Shown: positions 16,932 to 24,449 of the stretch, in pieces | How the letters are laid out: every line of letters starts with the position of its first letter | Numbering within the stretch: position 1 is the first letter of the stretch | NCBI GenBank assembly: GCA_019873665.1 | Contig: JAIOAV010000023.1 | Span: 1 to 51,369, forward strand | Source of the DNA: Chloroflexota bacterium | GTDB lineage: Bacteria > Chloroflexota > Anaerolineae > JAAYEA01 | Length of the DNA stretch: 51,369 nucleotides | Reading direction: 5' to 3' | Translations under genes and position numbers: made by a program | The notes under the pieces: generated by a model | What the model was told of the DNA's origin: nothing | Databases searched by the model: none | What the model saw: only the letters and a program-made list of their open reading frames with translations

Positions 16932-18115
16932 ATCCGCCTGGCGAATAGCCGAGATCGTCGGGGCGTCCGCGTGGTGCCCTTTCAGCGGGACTCCCTGGCC
17001 GGGGGTCGGGGGAGTGGTTGCAGGTTGGTCACCAGAGGCTTTTTTTTTACCTCCTCTGGCGGCAGGTTGGCCGGCGCGTCGGTCGGCAGCTCAGTGCGCA
17101 CCTTTTCCAATTTGGATTCGAGCTTTTGCATCTGCGCTTCGATCTCCTGGAACGGCTGCTTTTTCAGGCGATGCGGCAGCGCTAGCTCGGCGGCCAGCAG
17201 GATATCGTGTTCGTTGATCTCGGTGCGTCCCTCAAAAGCGGCCTGCGCGATCGCCGTCTTGAGGATCACGATGTCCGCGCGGTGGCCATCCACCTGGAAC
17301 TCGGCGGTCAGTTGCGCGATGCTATACAGATGGTGCATGCTGTAGGTAACGTGTGGCAAAAAGACACGCGCCTGCGCGATGACCCGTGAGAGCGTCTCTT
17401 CCTGGGGCAGCCAGTCGGCATAGAACTGTTCCGGGTCTTGCTCATACGCCAGTCGCCGCATGAGGATATCCACGCGCTGCTCCGGATCGGCGATGCCCTT
17501 GATCTCGACGCAGAGCGCGAAGCGATCCAGCAACTGCGGCCGCAGCTCGCCCTCTTCCGGGTTCATGGTGCCGACCAGGATGAAGCGCGCCGGATGCGAG
17601 AAGGAGATGCCCTCCCGCTCGACCACGTTCACGCCCATGGCCGCCGAATCCAGCAGCAGGTCCACCACATGATCGTCGAGCAGGTTGACCTCGTCCACGT
17701 AGAGCAATCCACGGTTTGCGGCAGCCAACACGCCGGGCTCGAAATGCCGCTCACCTTTCTTGATCGCCTGCTCGATGTCAAGTGTGCCCACGACGCGATC
17801 TTCGGTGGCGCTCACCGGCAGATCCACAAAGCGCGTGCGCCGGCGCGTTGTTGGCAGCGGGCCGCGCTCAAGGTTTGCTTTGCAGAAATCGCACAATGCT
17901 TCCCGCTGGTTCGGATCACAGCTAAAGAGGCATCCTTCGACCACCTCGATCTCGGGCAGGAGCGCCGCGAGCGCACGAGCAGCGGTGGATTTGGCGGTGC
18001 CTCGCTCGCCGCGGATCAGGACGCCGCCGATCTGCGGGTTGATGGCGTTCAAGATCAACGCCCGTTTCATCTGGTCTTGGCCGACGATCGCCGTAAAGGG
18101 AAAGATTGCTGTCAT
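16089..18115 (-). CDS. chlD: ChlD-type chelatase subunit made by -1 frameshifting (AAA+ plus VWA)
   Basis: Reading from ATG 18115 and slipping back one base in the A9 run at 17048-17040 gives a continuous protein of about 675 residues: AAA+ domain, Pro-rich linker, then VWA domain with the MIDAS motif DASWS (about D497). I followed the -1 frame codon by codon from the A run to 16931 and found no stop. ChlD/BchD proteins have this size and order. Known work (Antonov 2020) describes chlD genes that use frameshifting to yield both the small and medium chelatase subunits; I infer the same here. No large subunit (ChlH/CobN) is in the window, so the metal or even chelatase activity is uncertain. 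Confidence 0.75.
16982..18115 (-). CDS. chlI: ChlI-like AAA+ ATPase, zero-frame product of the chlD gene
   Basis: The zero-frame product is 377 residues. It has the chelatase AAA+ features: Walker A GERGTAKST (36-44), the family cluster CDPNQREALCDFCKANLERG, Walker B GLLYVDEVNLLDDHVVDLLLD, sensor 1 LVGTMNPEEGELRPQLLDRF and the C-terminal helical lid. This size fits ChlI/BchI (about 340-380 residues), which forms hexamers and drives metal insertion with ChlD. The start at 18115 (MTAIFPFTAIVGQ) has GGAG 8 bases upstream; the frame stays open to 18241 but crosses the promoter. The tail after the A9 run (18 residues, Pro/Arg-rich) is not conserved-looking, as expected for a product ending just past a recoding site. 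Confidence 0.88.
   Translation of the reverse strand: MTAIFPFTAIVGQDQMKRALILNAINPQIGGVLIRGERGTAKSTAARALAALLPEIEVVEGCLFSCDPNQREALCDFCKANLERGPLPTTRRRTRFVDLPVSATEDRVVGTLDIEQAIKKGERHFEPGVLAAANRGLLYVDEVNLLDDHVVDLLLDSAAMGVNVVEREGISFSHPARFILVGTMNPEEGELRPQLLDRFALCVEIKGIADPEQRVDILMRRLAYEQDPEQFYADWLPQEETLSRVIAQARVFLPHVTYSMHHLYSIAQLTAEFQVDGHRADIVILKTAIAQAAFEGRTEINEHDILLAAELALPHRLKKQPFQEIEAQMQKLESKLEKVRTELPTDAPANLPPEEVKKKPLVTNLQPLPRPPARESR
17032..17059 (-). promoter_or_regulatory. -1 frameshift site: A9 run within a hairpin, preceded by AGGAGG
   Basis: On the minus strand the run of nine A (17048-17040) contains A-AAA-AAG in the zero frame, the slippery heptamer of E. coli dnaX. AGGAGG (17055-17050) lies just upstream. 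CCAGAGG (17059-17053) pairs with CCTCTGG (17038-17032) to make a 7-bp stem with the A run in its loop. A second stem, ACTCCC (17015-17010) with GGGAGT (16995-16990), lies downstream. Ribosomal slippage is likely; slippage by RNA polymerase on A9 would give the same products. Confidence 0.7.
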
Positions 18116-18131
18116 CCGATACTCCAAGGGT

Positions 18132-18177
18132 GTTTTGACAGACCAAGTATACACCCGTGCGGGGTGTCTGTCAAAAC
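18132..18177 (-). promoter_or_regulatory. chlD operon promoter inside a 12-bp perfect inverted repeat
   Basis: On the minus strand, TTGACA (18174-18169), a 17-base spacer and TATACT (18151-18146) form a near-perfect sigma-70 promoter. GTTTTGACAGAC (18132-18143) and its exact complement (18166-18177) flank it, one arm over the -35 and the other at the expected transcription start. A shorter repeat, ACACCC/GGGTGT (18151-18156, 18162-18167), lies inside. This is the layout of a repressor operator that blocks RNA polymerase. Confidence 0.7.
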
Positions 18178-18378
18178 GAGAGTGCTCCCAGGCCGCCTCG
18201 AGAGAAGCGACAATGTGGACAAGCCTGCAAGTCGTGAGCACCCATCCGTGTCGTGCACCGCGGTCGGCGTTGGTAGATGTCTGGAGCTATGCGTGTCTTT
18301 ACCATCTGTCAGCTTTTTGCTTATCGTTCGGGTCAGCAAAACCCACCTTTTGTGGTGTCCACATCCTTCATTTTGCCG
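18178..18378. other. Intergenic stretch between divergent operons, no gene seen
   Basis: Together with the promoters on either side this is a 327-base gap between ATG 18115 and ATG 18443. Frames that cross it lack a ribosome binding site and homology. Apart from the two promoters and the inverted repeat I see nothing further. Confidence 0.5.
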
Positions 18379-18407
18379 ATGACACGGACAGTATGCTAGA
18401 TTATACT
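18379..18407 (+). promoter_or_regulatory. Promoter of the pyruvyl transferase / acyl reductase operon
   Basis: ATGACA (18379-18384), a 17-base spacer and TATACT (18402-18407) lie 36 bases before the ATG at 18443. Both hexamers match the consensus at five of six positions. Confidence 0.6.
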
Positions 18408-18442
18408 TGTGCGTAGACCGCAGGTGGCGGAGGGAGGTAAGG

Positions 18443-19687
18443 ATGAAAACGAGTCAACCACGGGTGCTTCTTGTAGGCTACAATGGGGCCAATAACACCG
18501 GGGCCGAAGCATTGCTTTTGTCCGACATCGAAGACGTGCGAGCTGTGCTAGGCTCCGAGGCGCGCATCACAGTTCCAACGCTCAATGAGAGGAACCTGCG
18601 CCGCTACCTGAAAGAAGACCCCTACCTGGACATTGTACCCATCCCCTCGCTCTTTTTCGCTGTCGTCCACCGCCTGATCAAAGCGCACGACATGCTCTTC
18701 CTGGTGGAGGGCAGCACCTATATGGATACCTGGGCCTCGGCGCTTCTGTGGGCTTTTCTGTTGGCGACTCGGGCTGCGCATGCCGCGGGCAAGCCGTGCC
18801 TGGCGTATGCGGTGGATGCGGGGGAGGTCAAGTCGCCTCTCAACCGGCGGTTGATGCGCAGCGAAGCCAGCAAGACCGATCTGATTATCGTGCGCGCACG
18901 GGCTGCCGCTGAGCGCCTGCGCTCCTTTGGAGTGAGGGCGCCGATCGAAGTGACGGCGGATAATGCCTTCACCTTCCGCCCGGAGCGCGCCGACGAAGGA
19001 TGGGTCCAGCGGGCCTGGCCCTCTGCCGCAGGGCGGGGCATCGTTGGCCTGGCCGTGGTGGACCCATACCTGTGGCCCGTGGTCATCCGTCCCTGGGGAC
19101 GGCGAGAGGATTGCTACAAGTGGCCGTTCTACTACTCGCGTTCGCCGGAACGGTCGCGCGCGACGGAGGCCCTGGCCACCAGCTACGCCACTCTAGCCGA
19201 TTCCCTCGTTGCCCAGCATGACAAAGCAGTGGCCCTGATCTGCATGGAGCAACTGGACGAAGCGTTTGCTCAGCAGATCCTGCGTCGCATGGCGCATGCC
19301 GACCAGGCACGGTTGTTCTCGGCCCGCGAGTATAACGCCTCGCAGATGACGGTGCTCCTGAGGAGCCTAGATCTACTGGTGACCTCTCGCTACCACGCCT
19401 GCGTCCTCTCATTGGCTGCCCAGGTTCCTCAGTTGGCTGTGGGCCACGACTTGCGGCTCAAGACCATCTACGCCGACCTGGGCTTGCGGGACCGGTACTT
19501 TCTCGAGCCGCGCGATCCGAACCTGTATCTTCTCCTCCGGGAGCGCGTCGCGGAGCTGCTCGCCCATCCAGCATCTGTGCGGGATCTATTGCGGCGAGGG
19601 TATCAGGAACACACCAAACAGGCGCGGCGTAACCGAGAACTGCTGCGTGGCTTTGTGCAAGCGCGTGGATGGGAGGTGGCGACATGA
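18443..19687 (+). CDS. Polysaccharide pyruvyl transferase family protein (CsaB-like)
   Basis: A 414-residue protein with the family's N-terminal GYNGANNTGAEALLLSDI motif and the C-terminal DLLVTSRYHACVLSLAAQVPQLAVGHDLRLKTI motif region (S-R-x-H-A followed by a lysine). Members add ketal-linked pyruvate from phosphoenolpyruvate to cell-wall or exopolysaccharide sugars; CsaB pyruvylates the polymer that S-layer proteins bind. AGGGAGGTAAGG lies directly before ATG 18443. It overlaps the next gene by 4 bases (ATGA), so it is the first gene of a translationally coupled operon that otherwise looks lipid-directed, which makes a glycolipid or wall-polymer target possible. Target unknown. Confidence 0.8.
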   Translation: MKTSQPRVLLVGYNGANNTGAEALLLSDIEDVRAVLGSEARITVPTLNERNLRRYLKEDPYLDIVPIPSLFFAVVHRLIKAHDMLFLVEGSTYMDTWASALLWAFLLATRAAHAAGKPCLAYAVDAGEVKSPLNRRLMRSEASKTDLIIVRARAAAERLRSFGVRAPIEVTADNAFTFRPERADEGWVQRAWPSAAGRGIVGLAVVDPYLWPVVIRPWGRREDCYKWPFYYSRSPERSRATEALATSYATLADSLVAQHDKAVALICMEQLDEAFAQQILRRMAHADQARLFSAREYNASQMTVLLRSLDLLVTSRYHACVLSLAAQVPQLAVGHDLRLKTIYADLGLRDRYFLEPRDPNLYLLLRERVAELLAHPASVRDLLRRGYQEHTKQARRNRELLRGFVQARGWEVAT

Positions 19688-22506
19688 GTGACACGGTACT
19701 GCTTACGGGGGCGACTGGCTTCCTGGGCGGTCAGATCGCCGGGCGGCTTTTGCAGGACACGAACTGCGCTATCGTTGCCTTGGTGCGGGCGGAGGACATG
19801 GAAGCAGCCGCGCGGCGGCTTGTTCGAGTCTGGTCTGATTGGCCTGAGCTGGCGGGAGCCGTTGGAGGCAGGGTTCAGGTGGTGTGCGGCGATATCTCCC
19901 TGCCCCAGTTTGGCTTGGACAAAGACACTTACGATGAGCTCGCCCGGCGGGTCACGCACATCGTGCACGCGGCGGCAGACCTGAGGTTGAATGCGCCTAT
20001 CGAGGAATTGCGGGTGACGAACGTCCAAGGGGTAGCGAACGTGCTGGAGCTGGCCCGCGCTGCGCGCAGAAATGGCGGGCTGCAGCGTCTCGCTCACGTC
20101 TCCACCGCCTACGTGGCCGGATGCCGGAGGGGCTTGGTGCCAGAGGAGGCCCTCAGCGACGAATCTGGGTTCTCTTCCGCTTACGAGCAGAGCAAGTATG
20201 AGGGAGAGCGCCTCGTGCAGGCGGCCAAGGAAGAGCTGCCCGTTTCTGTCTTTCGCCCCGGGATGATCGTCGGCGATTCGCGCACAGGGGCGATACAGAC
20301 CTTCAACACGGTGTACTATCCCCTTCGCCTGTACCTGACGGGCAAGCTGCGAGTCCTTCCGGCCAGCTCCAAGCTGCGGCTCAACGTGGTTCCGGTGGAC
20401 TATGTGGCGCGGGCGATCGCCTCTCTCACTTTCGATCCTCGCGCCGTTGGGCTGACCTTTCACCTGACCGCGCCAGACGCCTCCCTGCCTGGGGTGGGGG
20501 ATGCGCTCGCGGATGTTCGTCAGTGGGCCAAGGAGCGGCTGGGCCTGAACCTGCCTCGGCTCGTATTCCTCCCGATCCCCCTGCCACATAGGCGGTATCG
20601 CCCTGGCCGCACGACACCTCAACAGGAAGGCTTGTTAGGTACGCTATCCGAGCTTATGCCCTACATGCAGGGGCGACAGCAGTTCGGGCGGGACAACATA
20701 GACCGGCTACTCGGCCCGTATGAGCTCCGGTGGCGCGAGTTCCTCCCCCATCTCCTCGAGTATGCTGTGCGTATGGGCTTTCTGCACCGCTCGGGCCGCA
20801 CCGTGCACGAGCAGATCCTCTTTCGCCTGGGGAGAAAGAGCCGACGTGTGACCTACCACGATATGTTCGAAGGCAAAACGGTCACCCGCAGTGCCCAAGA
20901 GGTGCGAGCGGACATGCTGCGCGCGGCAGGTGCGCTGCGCGCGTTGGGTGTCTGCCCTGGCGATCGCGTGGCTATTGTGGGCTTCAATAGCACGCGCTAT
21001 CTTACTCTGGATGTGGCCATCGGGCTGGTCGGGGCAGTGAGTGTGCCTCTCTACTACACCAGCCCCCCAGCCGAAGTGGACGCGATCCTCCAGGCCAGTG
21101 GGGCGAAGCTCCTTCTCGTTGGCACACCCAAGCTGCTGGGGCAACTGGATGAGCTGCGCACGTGGCTTTGCGCGGAACGGCCCATCGTCTCGTTCTGTCG
21201 GGGCCCTGCTCCTGAGGAGCTGCCCCGTCCGGTCATACCCTGGGATGGATTTCTGGCTCTGGGGACGGGGCAGGGCGGAGGCGCGGCCAGTGCTACAATC
21301 GCGCCGGTGGGCTTTGGTGATCTGGCAACGCTGCGCTACACGTCGGGCACTACCGGTCAGCCCAAAGGCGTCGTGTTCCATCACGCGCACCTCCGCTGGA
21401 TGGCCGAGTGCATAGCCTCGCTGCTGCCGTGGAAGGCCAAGCACAGGGCTGGCTCGTGGCTCTCATTTCTGCCGATGAACCACGTGGTCGAGGGCATCCT
21501 GGCGACGTACGCGCCCTATTACATCCCCGCGCCGGTGGACATCTACTTCCTCGAGGATATCCACGGCCTGTCTCGTGCACTGCCACAGGTCAGGCCAGCA
21601 GTCTTTTTCTCCGTGCCGCGCGTTTACGAGAAGATCTGGGAAACCTTCGCGGGGGGAGGGCCGGGGCGGCTCTACCTGAGGCGGCAGAAGAGCCTTATCG
21701 GGTGGGTGCTGCGCCCAATGCTACGTTGGGCCCTGCTCAGGAAAGCGGGGCTCGACCGTTGTGCCCAGCTCATCGTCGGTTCCGCGCCCGTCGCTGAGAG
21801 CCTGCTGCGTGCCTATCACGATCTGGGCATCGAGATATATAACGCGTACGGGCTCACCGAAGCGCCGCTGGTGGCCATGAACCGACGAGGCGCAAACCGG
21901 ATCGGAACCGTCGGCCAACCCCTGCCCGATACGGAGATTCGCGTGGCTGACGATGGCGAGGTGCTGGTGCGGGGGCCGCAGGTGACTGCGGGATACTTCT
22001 CTGCCGGGTCCCCCTGTCAAGACGGCTGGCTGCGCACTGGCGACCTGGGACGCCTGACCGACGAAGGCGATCTGGTCATCATCGGACGCAAGAAGGAGCT
22101 GATTAAGACTTCCTATGGCAAGTACGTTCACCCGGCCAAGGTCGAGACGTTGCTCAAAGAGATCCCTGGCGTCGCCGAAGCAATGCTAGAAGGTGAAGCG
22201 AGGCCATATTGCACCGCTTTGCTCTGGGCCAAGGGCGATGGATGCAACCCATCCTTGACCGAGGCAATCGACCGCGCTATCCTGGAGGTGAACGCTCACT
22301 TGTCACACCCGGAACAGGTGAAACAGTGGGTCATCTTGCCGGGCAGCCTTTCTATCGAGGGCGGGCATATGACGGCTAGCCTCAAGCTGAAGCGCCATGT
22401 GGTAGCACAGCAGTTCTCCGACATCCTGGACGCTTTGTACCGCGGCGAAAGCATGCCCGGATACACGCTGCACATCGGTCGAGCGCGCAAGGAAGGGACG
22501 ACGTGA
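19684..22506 (+). CDS. Fusion of fatty acyl (thioester) reductase and AMP-forming acyl-CoA synthetase
   Basis: A 940-residue two-domain protein. Residues 1 to about 370 are an NAD(P)-dependent thioester reductase of the male-sterility/FAR type: LLTGATGFLGGQIAGRLL, HAAADLRL, HVSTAYVAG and the catalytic Tyr-Lys in SAYEQSKYEGERLV. Residues from about 385 are a long-chain acyl-CoA synthetase: LRYTSGTTGQPKGVVFHH (about 547-564), YNAYGLTEAP (about 720), DGWLRTGDLG and IIGRKKELIKTSYGKYVHP. The expected reaction is activation of a fatty acid with ATP and reduction of the acyl thioester to aldehyde or alcohol. The order is the reverse of carboxylic acid reductases (A-T-R), and no phosphopantetheine carrier domain is seen between them, so free CoA thioester is the likely intermediate. 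Confidence 0.88.
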   Translation: MSDTVLLTGATGFLGGQIAGRLLQDTNCAIVALVRAEDMEAAARRLVRVWSDWPELAGAVGGRVQVVCGDISLPQFGLDKDTYDELARRVTHIVHAAADLRLNAPIEELRVTNVQGVANVLELARAARRNGGLQRLAHVSTAYVAGCRRGLVPEEALSDESGFSSAYEQSKYEGERLVQAAKEELPVSVFRPGMIVGDSRTGAIQTFNTVYYPLRLYLTGKLRVLPASSKLRLNVVPVDYVARAIASLTFDPRAVGLTFHLTAPDASLPGVGDALADVRQWAKERLGLNLPRLVFLPIPLPHRRYRPGRTTPQQEGLLGTLSELMPYMQGRQQFGRDNIDRLLGPYELRWREFLPHLLEYAVRMGFLHRSGRTVHEQILFRLGRKSRRVTYHDMFEGKTVTRSAQEVRADMLRAAGALRALGVCPGDRVAIVGFNSTRYLTLDVAIGLVGAVSVPLYYTSPPAEVDAILQASGAKLLLVGTPKLLGQLDELRTWLCAERPIVSFCRGPAPEELPRPVIPWDGFLALGTGQGGGAASATIAPVGFGDLATLRYTSGTTGQPKGVVFHHAHLRWMAECIASLLPWKAKHRAGSWLSFLPMNHVVEGILATYAPYYIPAPVDIYFLEDIHGLSRALPQVRPAVFFSVPRVYEKIWETFAGGGPGRLYLRRQKSLIGWVLRPMLRWALLRKAGLDRCAQLIVGSAPVAESLLRAYHDLGIEIYNAYGLTEAPLVAMNRRGANRIGTVGQPLPDTEIRVADDGEVLVRGPQVTAGYFSAGSPCQDGWLRTGDLGRLTDEGDLVIIGRKKELIKTSYGKYVHPAKVETLLKEIPGVAEAMLEGEARPYCTALLWAKGDGCNPSLTEAIDRAILEVNAHLSHPEQVKQWVILPGSLSIEGGHMTASLKLKRHVVAQQFSDILDALYRGESMPGYTLHIGRARKEGTT

Positions 22507-23051
22507 ACCCGGCAGTGGTTCTCCTACAGGCCCGCATGCCTGGCTGCATCAGGAAGCGAGTCTTGTGGGTGCTGCTTCGTGCCACGGCGCAGGCATTTGA
22601 CTGTCCAATCCCGTCGCTCGCCAGGCTATCGGCAGATGAATGCCTGCTCCGGTACGCGCAGTTCACGCAAGGCCGGGTGGCCGAGTTGCTGCGCGATGGC
22701 AACGATCTGCCAACCATTCAGGAGCGCCTCTACAGGAATGCGTATGAGCTGGGCAGGGCGTGTAAGAGGTTGGCTCTTATCGGCACCGTGAGAGATGCGA
22801 TGGCTTTGGGCCGCGTCCTTTATCGCCTGCTCGACATCGAGTTCCAGAGCGATGGGGAATGTGTCGTCATTAGCCGGTGCTACTTCAGTCGCTTCTATTC
22901 CGACCAGATCTGCCAAGTCATGTCAGCCATGGACAGAGGGTTGCTCGCCGCTCTCTCAGATGGCAGACAGCTCATCTTCTCCGCGCGGATAACCGAAGGG
23001 ATGGCCCAATGCCGGGCGCGCCTGAGTGTAAAGGGGGACAGACGAGGATGA
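22503..23051 (+). CDS. Conserved-looking protein of unknown function
   Basis: A 182-residue protein that I cannot assign with confidence. It starts with GTG 22503 overlapping the previous stop (GTGA) and ends overlapping the next start (ATGA), so it is made in step with its neighbours. It is mostly helical in the first half; the second half has a Cys-containing core (VVISRCYFSRFYSDQICQV, then FSARITEGMAQCRARL). This spacing of Cys and the R-I-T-E-G-x-x-x-C ending recall small proteins of the L-2-amino-thiazoline-carboxylate hydrolase type, but the similarity is impressionistic. A role as partner of the flanking reductase or GMC oxidoreductase is plausible from coupling alone. Confidence 0.6.
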   Translation: MNPAVVLLQARMPGCIRKRVLWVLLRATAQAFDCPIPSLARLSADECLLRYAQFTQGRVAELLRDGNDLPTIQERLYRNAYELGRACKRLALIGTVRDAMALGRVLYRLLDIEFQSDGECVVISRCYFSRFYSDQICQVMSAMDRGLLAALSDGRQLIFSARITEGMAQCRARLSVKGDRRG

Positions 23052-24334
23052 AACGCGCCATCGTAGTGGGGAGCGGTGCGGGCGGTGCGACTGTTGCCAA
23101 AGAGCTGCAGGGCCGGTTCGATGTGACCGTTCTGGAAGCAGGCGGAGCGTTCCGGCCTTTTGCGCTGCAGTTGTCGGCTATCGAGAGAATAAGGAAAGCC
23201 GCTCTGCTCTTTGACGAGAGAGAGATGTCTCTGGCTTTTCCCACAATCCAGATCCGAAAAACGCGCGACATGGTTTTGGTCAATGGCATCGGCCTCGGTG
23301 GCACGACGACGATCTGTACCGGCAACGCGCTCCGCATGGATCGGGATCTGAGGACCTTGGGCATCGATCTGGACGCCGAGTTCGAGGAGGTCTACCAGGA
23401 AATCCCGGTCACGACCGTGCATCAGAGGCGGTGGCGCGGGCACACACGGCGACTCTTTGAGATCTGCCGCGAGATGGATCTCGACCCTCAACCTATGCCC
23501 AAAATGGGAGATTACGAAAAGTGCATCGGCTGTGGCAGGTGTGTCCTCGGCTGCGCGCACGGGGCGAAGTGGGACAGCCGCCGATTCCTCCAGGTGGCAG
23601 TGTCACGCGGCGCCCAGGTGATCACCAAATGCCGGGTGGAACGAGTGGTCATTGAGCACGGGCGCGCGACGGGTGTGGAAGCGCGAAAAGGATGGTCTCG
23701 CCAGTTCTATCCCGCCGATCTGGTTGTCCTTGCTGCTGGGGGATTCGCTACGCCGGTGATCCTGCAGAACTCGGGTATCCCTTGTGAGCGGCGTCTGTTT
23801 GTGGATCCTGTCTTGTGCGTGGCTATCAAGCATGACGATGCGTCGCAGCACAGAGAAATCGAAATGCCGTTCGTGGTGCAACAGCCGTACTTCACACTGT
23901 CGCCCTATTTCGATTATGTGAGTTTTCTCTTCAACAAGATGTGGAGACACCCCGCCAAGGATATCCTGGGAATAATGATCAAACTAGCAGATTCGCCAAC
24001 CGGCACAATCTCGCCAAGGTCTCTTGGCAAAGCCCTGACTGACAAGGATAAGCAGCGGTTGAGCGAGGGGGTCGAGATCTGCAGAGAGATACTGTGCCGG
24101 TTTGGCGGCAAGCAGGATCAGATCCTCCTGGGGACCCTCAATGCTGGCCATCCAGGCGGGACGCTCCCATTGACTGAACAGGAGGCAGAGTCATTTCATC
24201 ACCGCAGGCTTCCCGACAATCTCTATGTTGCTGATGCCACCCTGCTTCCTCGATCATTGGGCGGCCCACCTATCCTGACCATCATCGCCATGGCGAAGCG
24301 TGTCAGCCGCATGTGCTCCCAAATGGAAGCTTGA
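23048..24334 (+). CDS. GMC-type FAD-dependent oxidoreductase with a ferredoxin-like Cys motif
   Basis: A 428-residue flavoprotein. The N-terminal AIVVGSGAGGATVAKEL binds FAD ADP (G-x-G-x-x-G), and NGIGLGGTTTICTGNALRM is the GMC flavin loop. The C-terminus, LYVADATLLPRSLGGPPILTIIAMAKRVS, matches the GMC C-terminal signature. Between them CIGCGRCVLGCAHGAKWDSRR has four cysteines spaced as in a 4Fe-4S ferredoxin site (C-x2-C-x2-C-x3-C), which suggests electron transfer to an iron-sulfur partner rather than to oxygen. In this operon the natural substrate could be a long-chain alcohol. The start at 23048 overlaps the preceding stop; upstream codons are a shadow. Confidence 0.85.
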   Translation: MKRAIVVGSGAGGATVAKELQGRFDVTVLEAGGAFRPFALQLSAIERIRKAALLFDEREMSLAFPTIQIRKTRDMVLVNGIGLGGTTTICTGNALRMDRDLRTLGIDLDAEFEEVYQEIPVTTVHQRRWRGHTRRLFEICREMDLDPQPMPKMGDYEKCIGCGRCVLGCAHGAKWDSRRFLQVAVSRGAQVITKCRVERVVIEHGRATGVEARKGWSRQFYPADLVVLAAGGFATPVILQNSGIPCERRLFVDPVLCVAIKHDDASQHREIEMPFVVQQPYFTLSPYFDYVSFLFNKMWRHPAKDILGIMIKLADSPTGTISPRSLGKALTDKDKQRLSEGVEICREILCRFGGKQDQILLGTLNAGHPGGTLPLTEQEAESFHHRRLPDNLYVADATLLPRSLGGPPILTIIAMAKRVSRMCSQMEA

Positions 24335-24449
24335 ATGGCAGATGCGCCCAAAAGCGCCGGGGCACGCGGGGCAGCTCGGGCCGTCTGCGTCCTCGTGGCG
24401 AGGTTCACCGCCCGGGGGCCATGCTCATGCCGCATCTTGCCCCTATCGG

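Noticed and set aside
16089-18115. Bacteriochlorophyll or cobalamin synthesis cluster
   Set aside because: The only tetrapyrrole-like gene is chlI/chlD; no ChlH, CobN or other pathway gene is in the window, and the URO-D-like protein at 1335 is not HemE-like.
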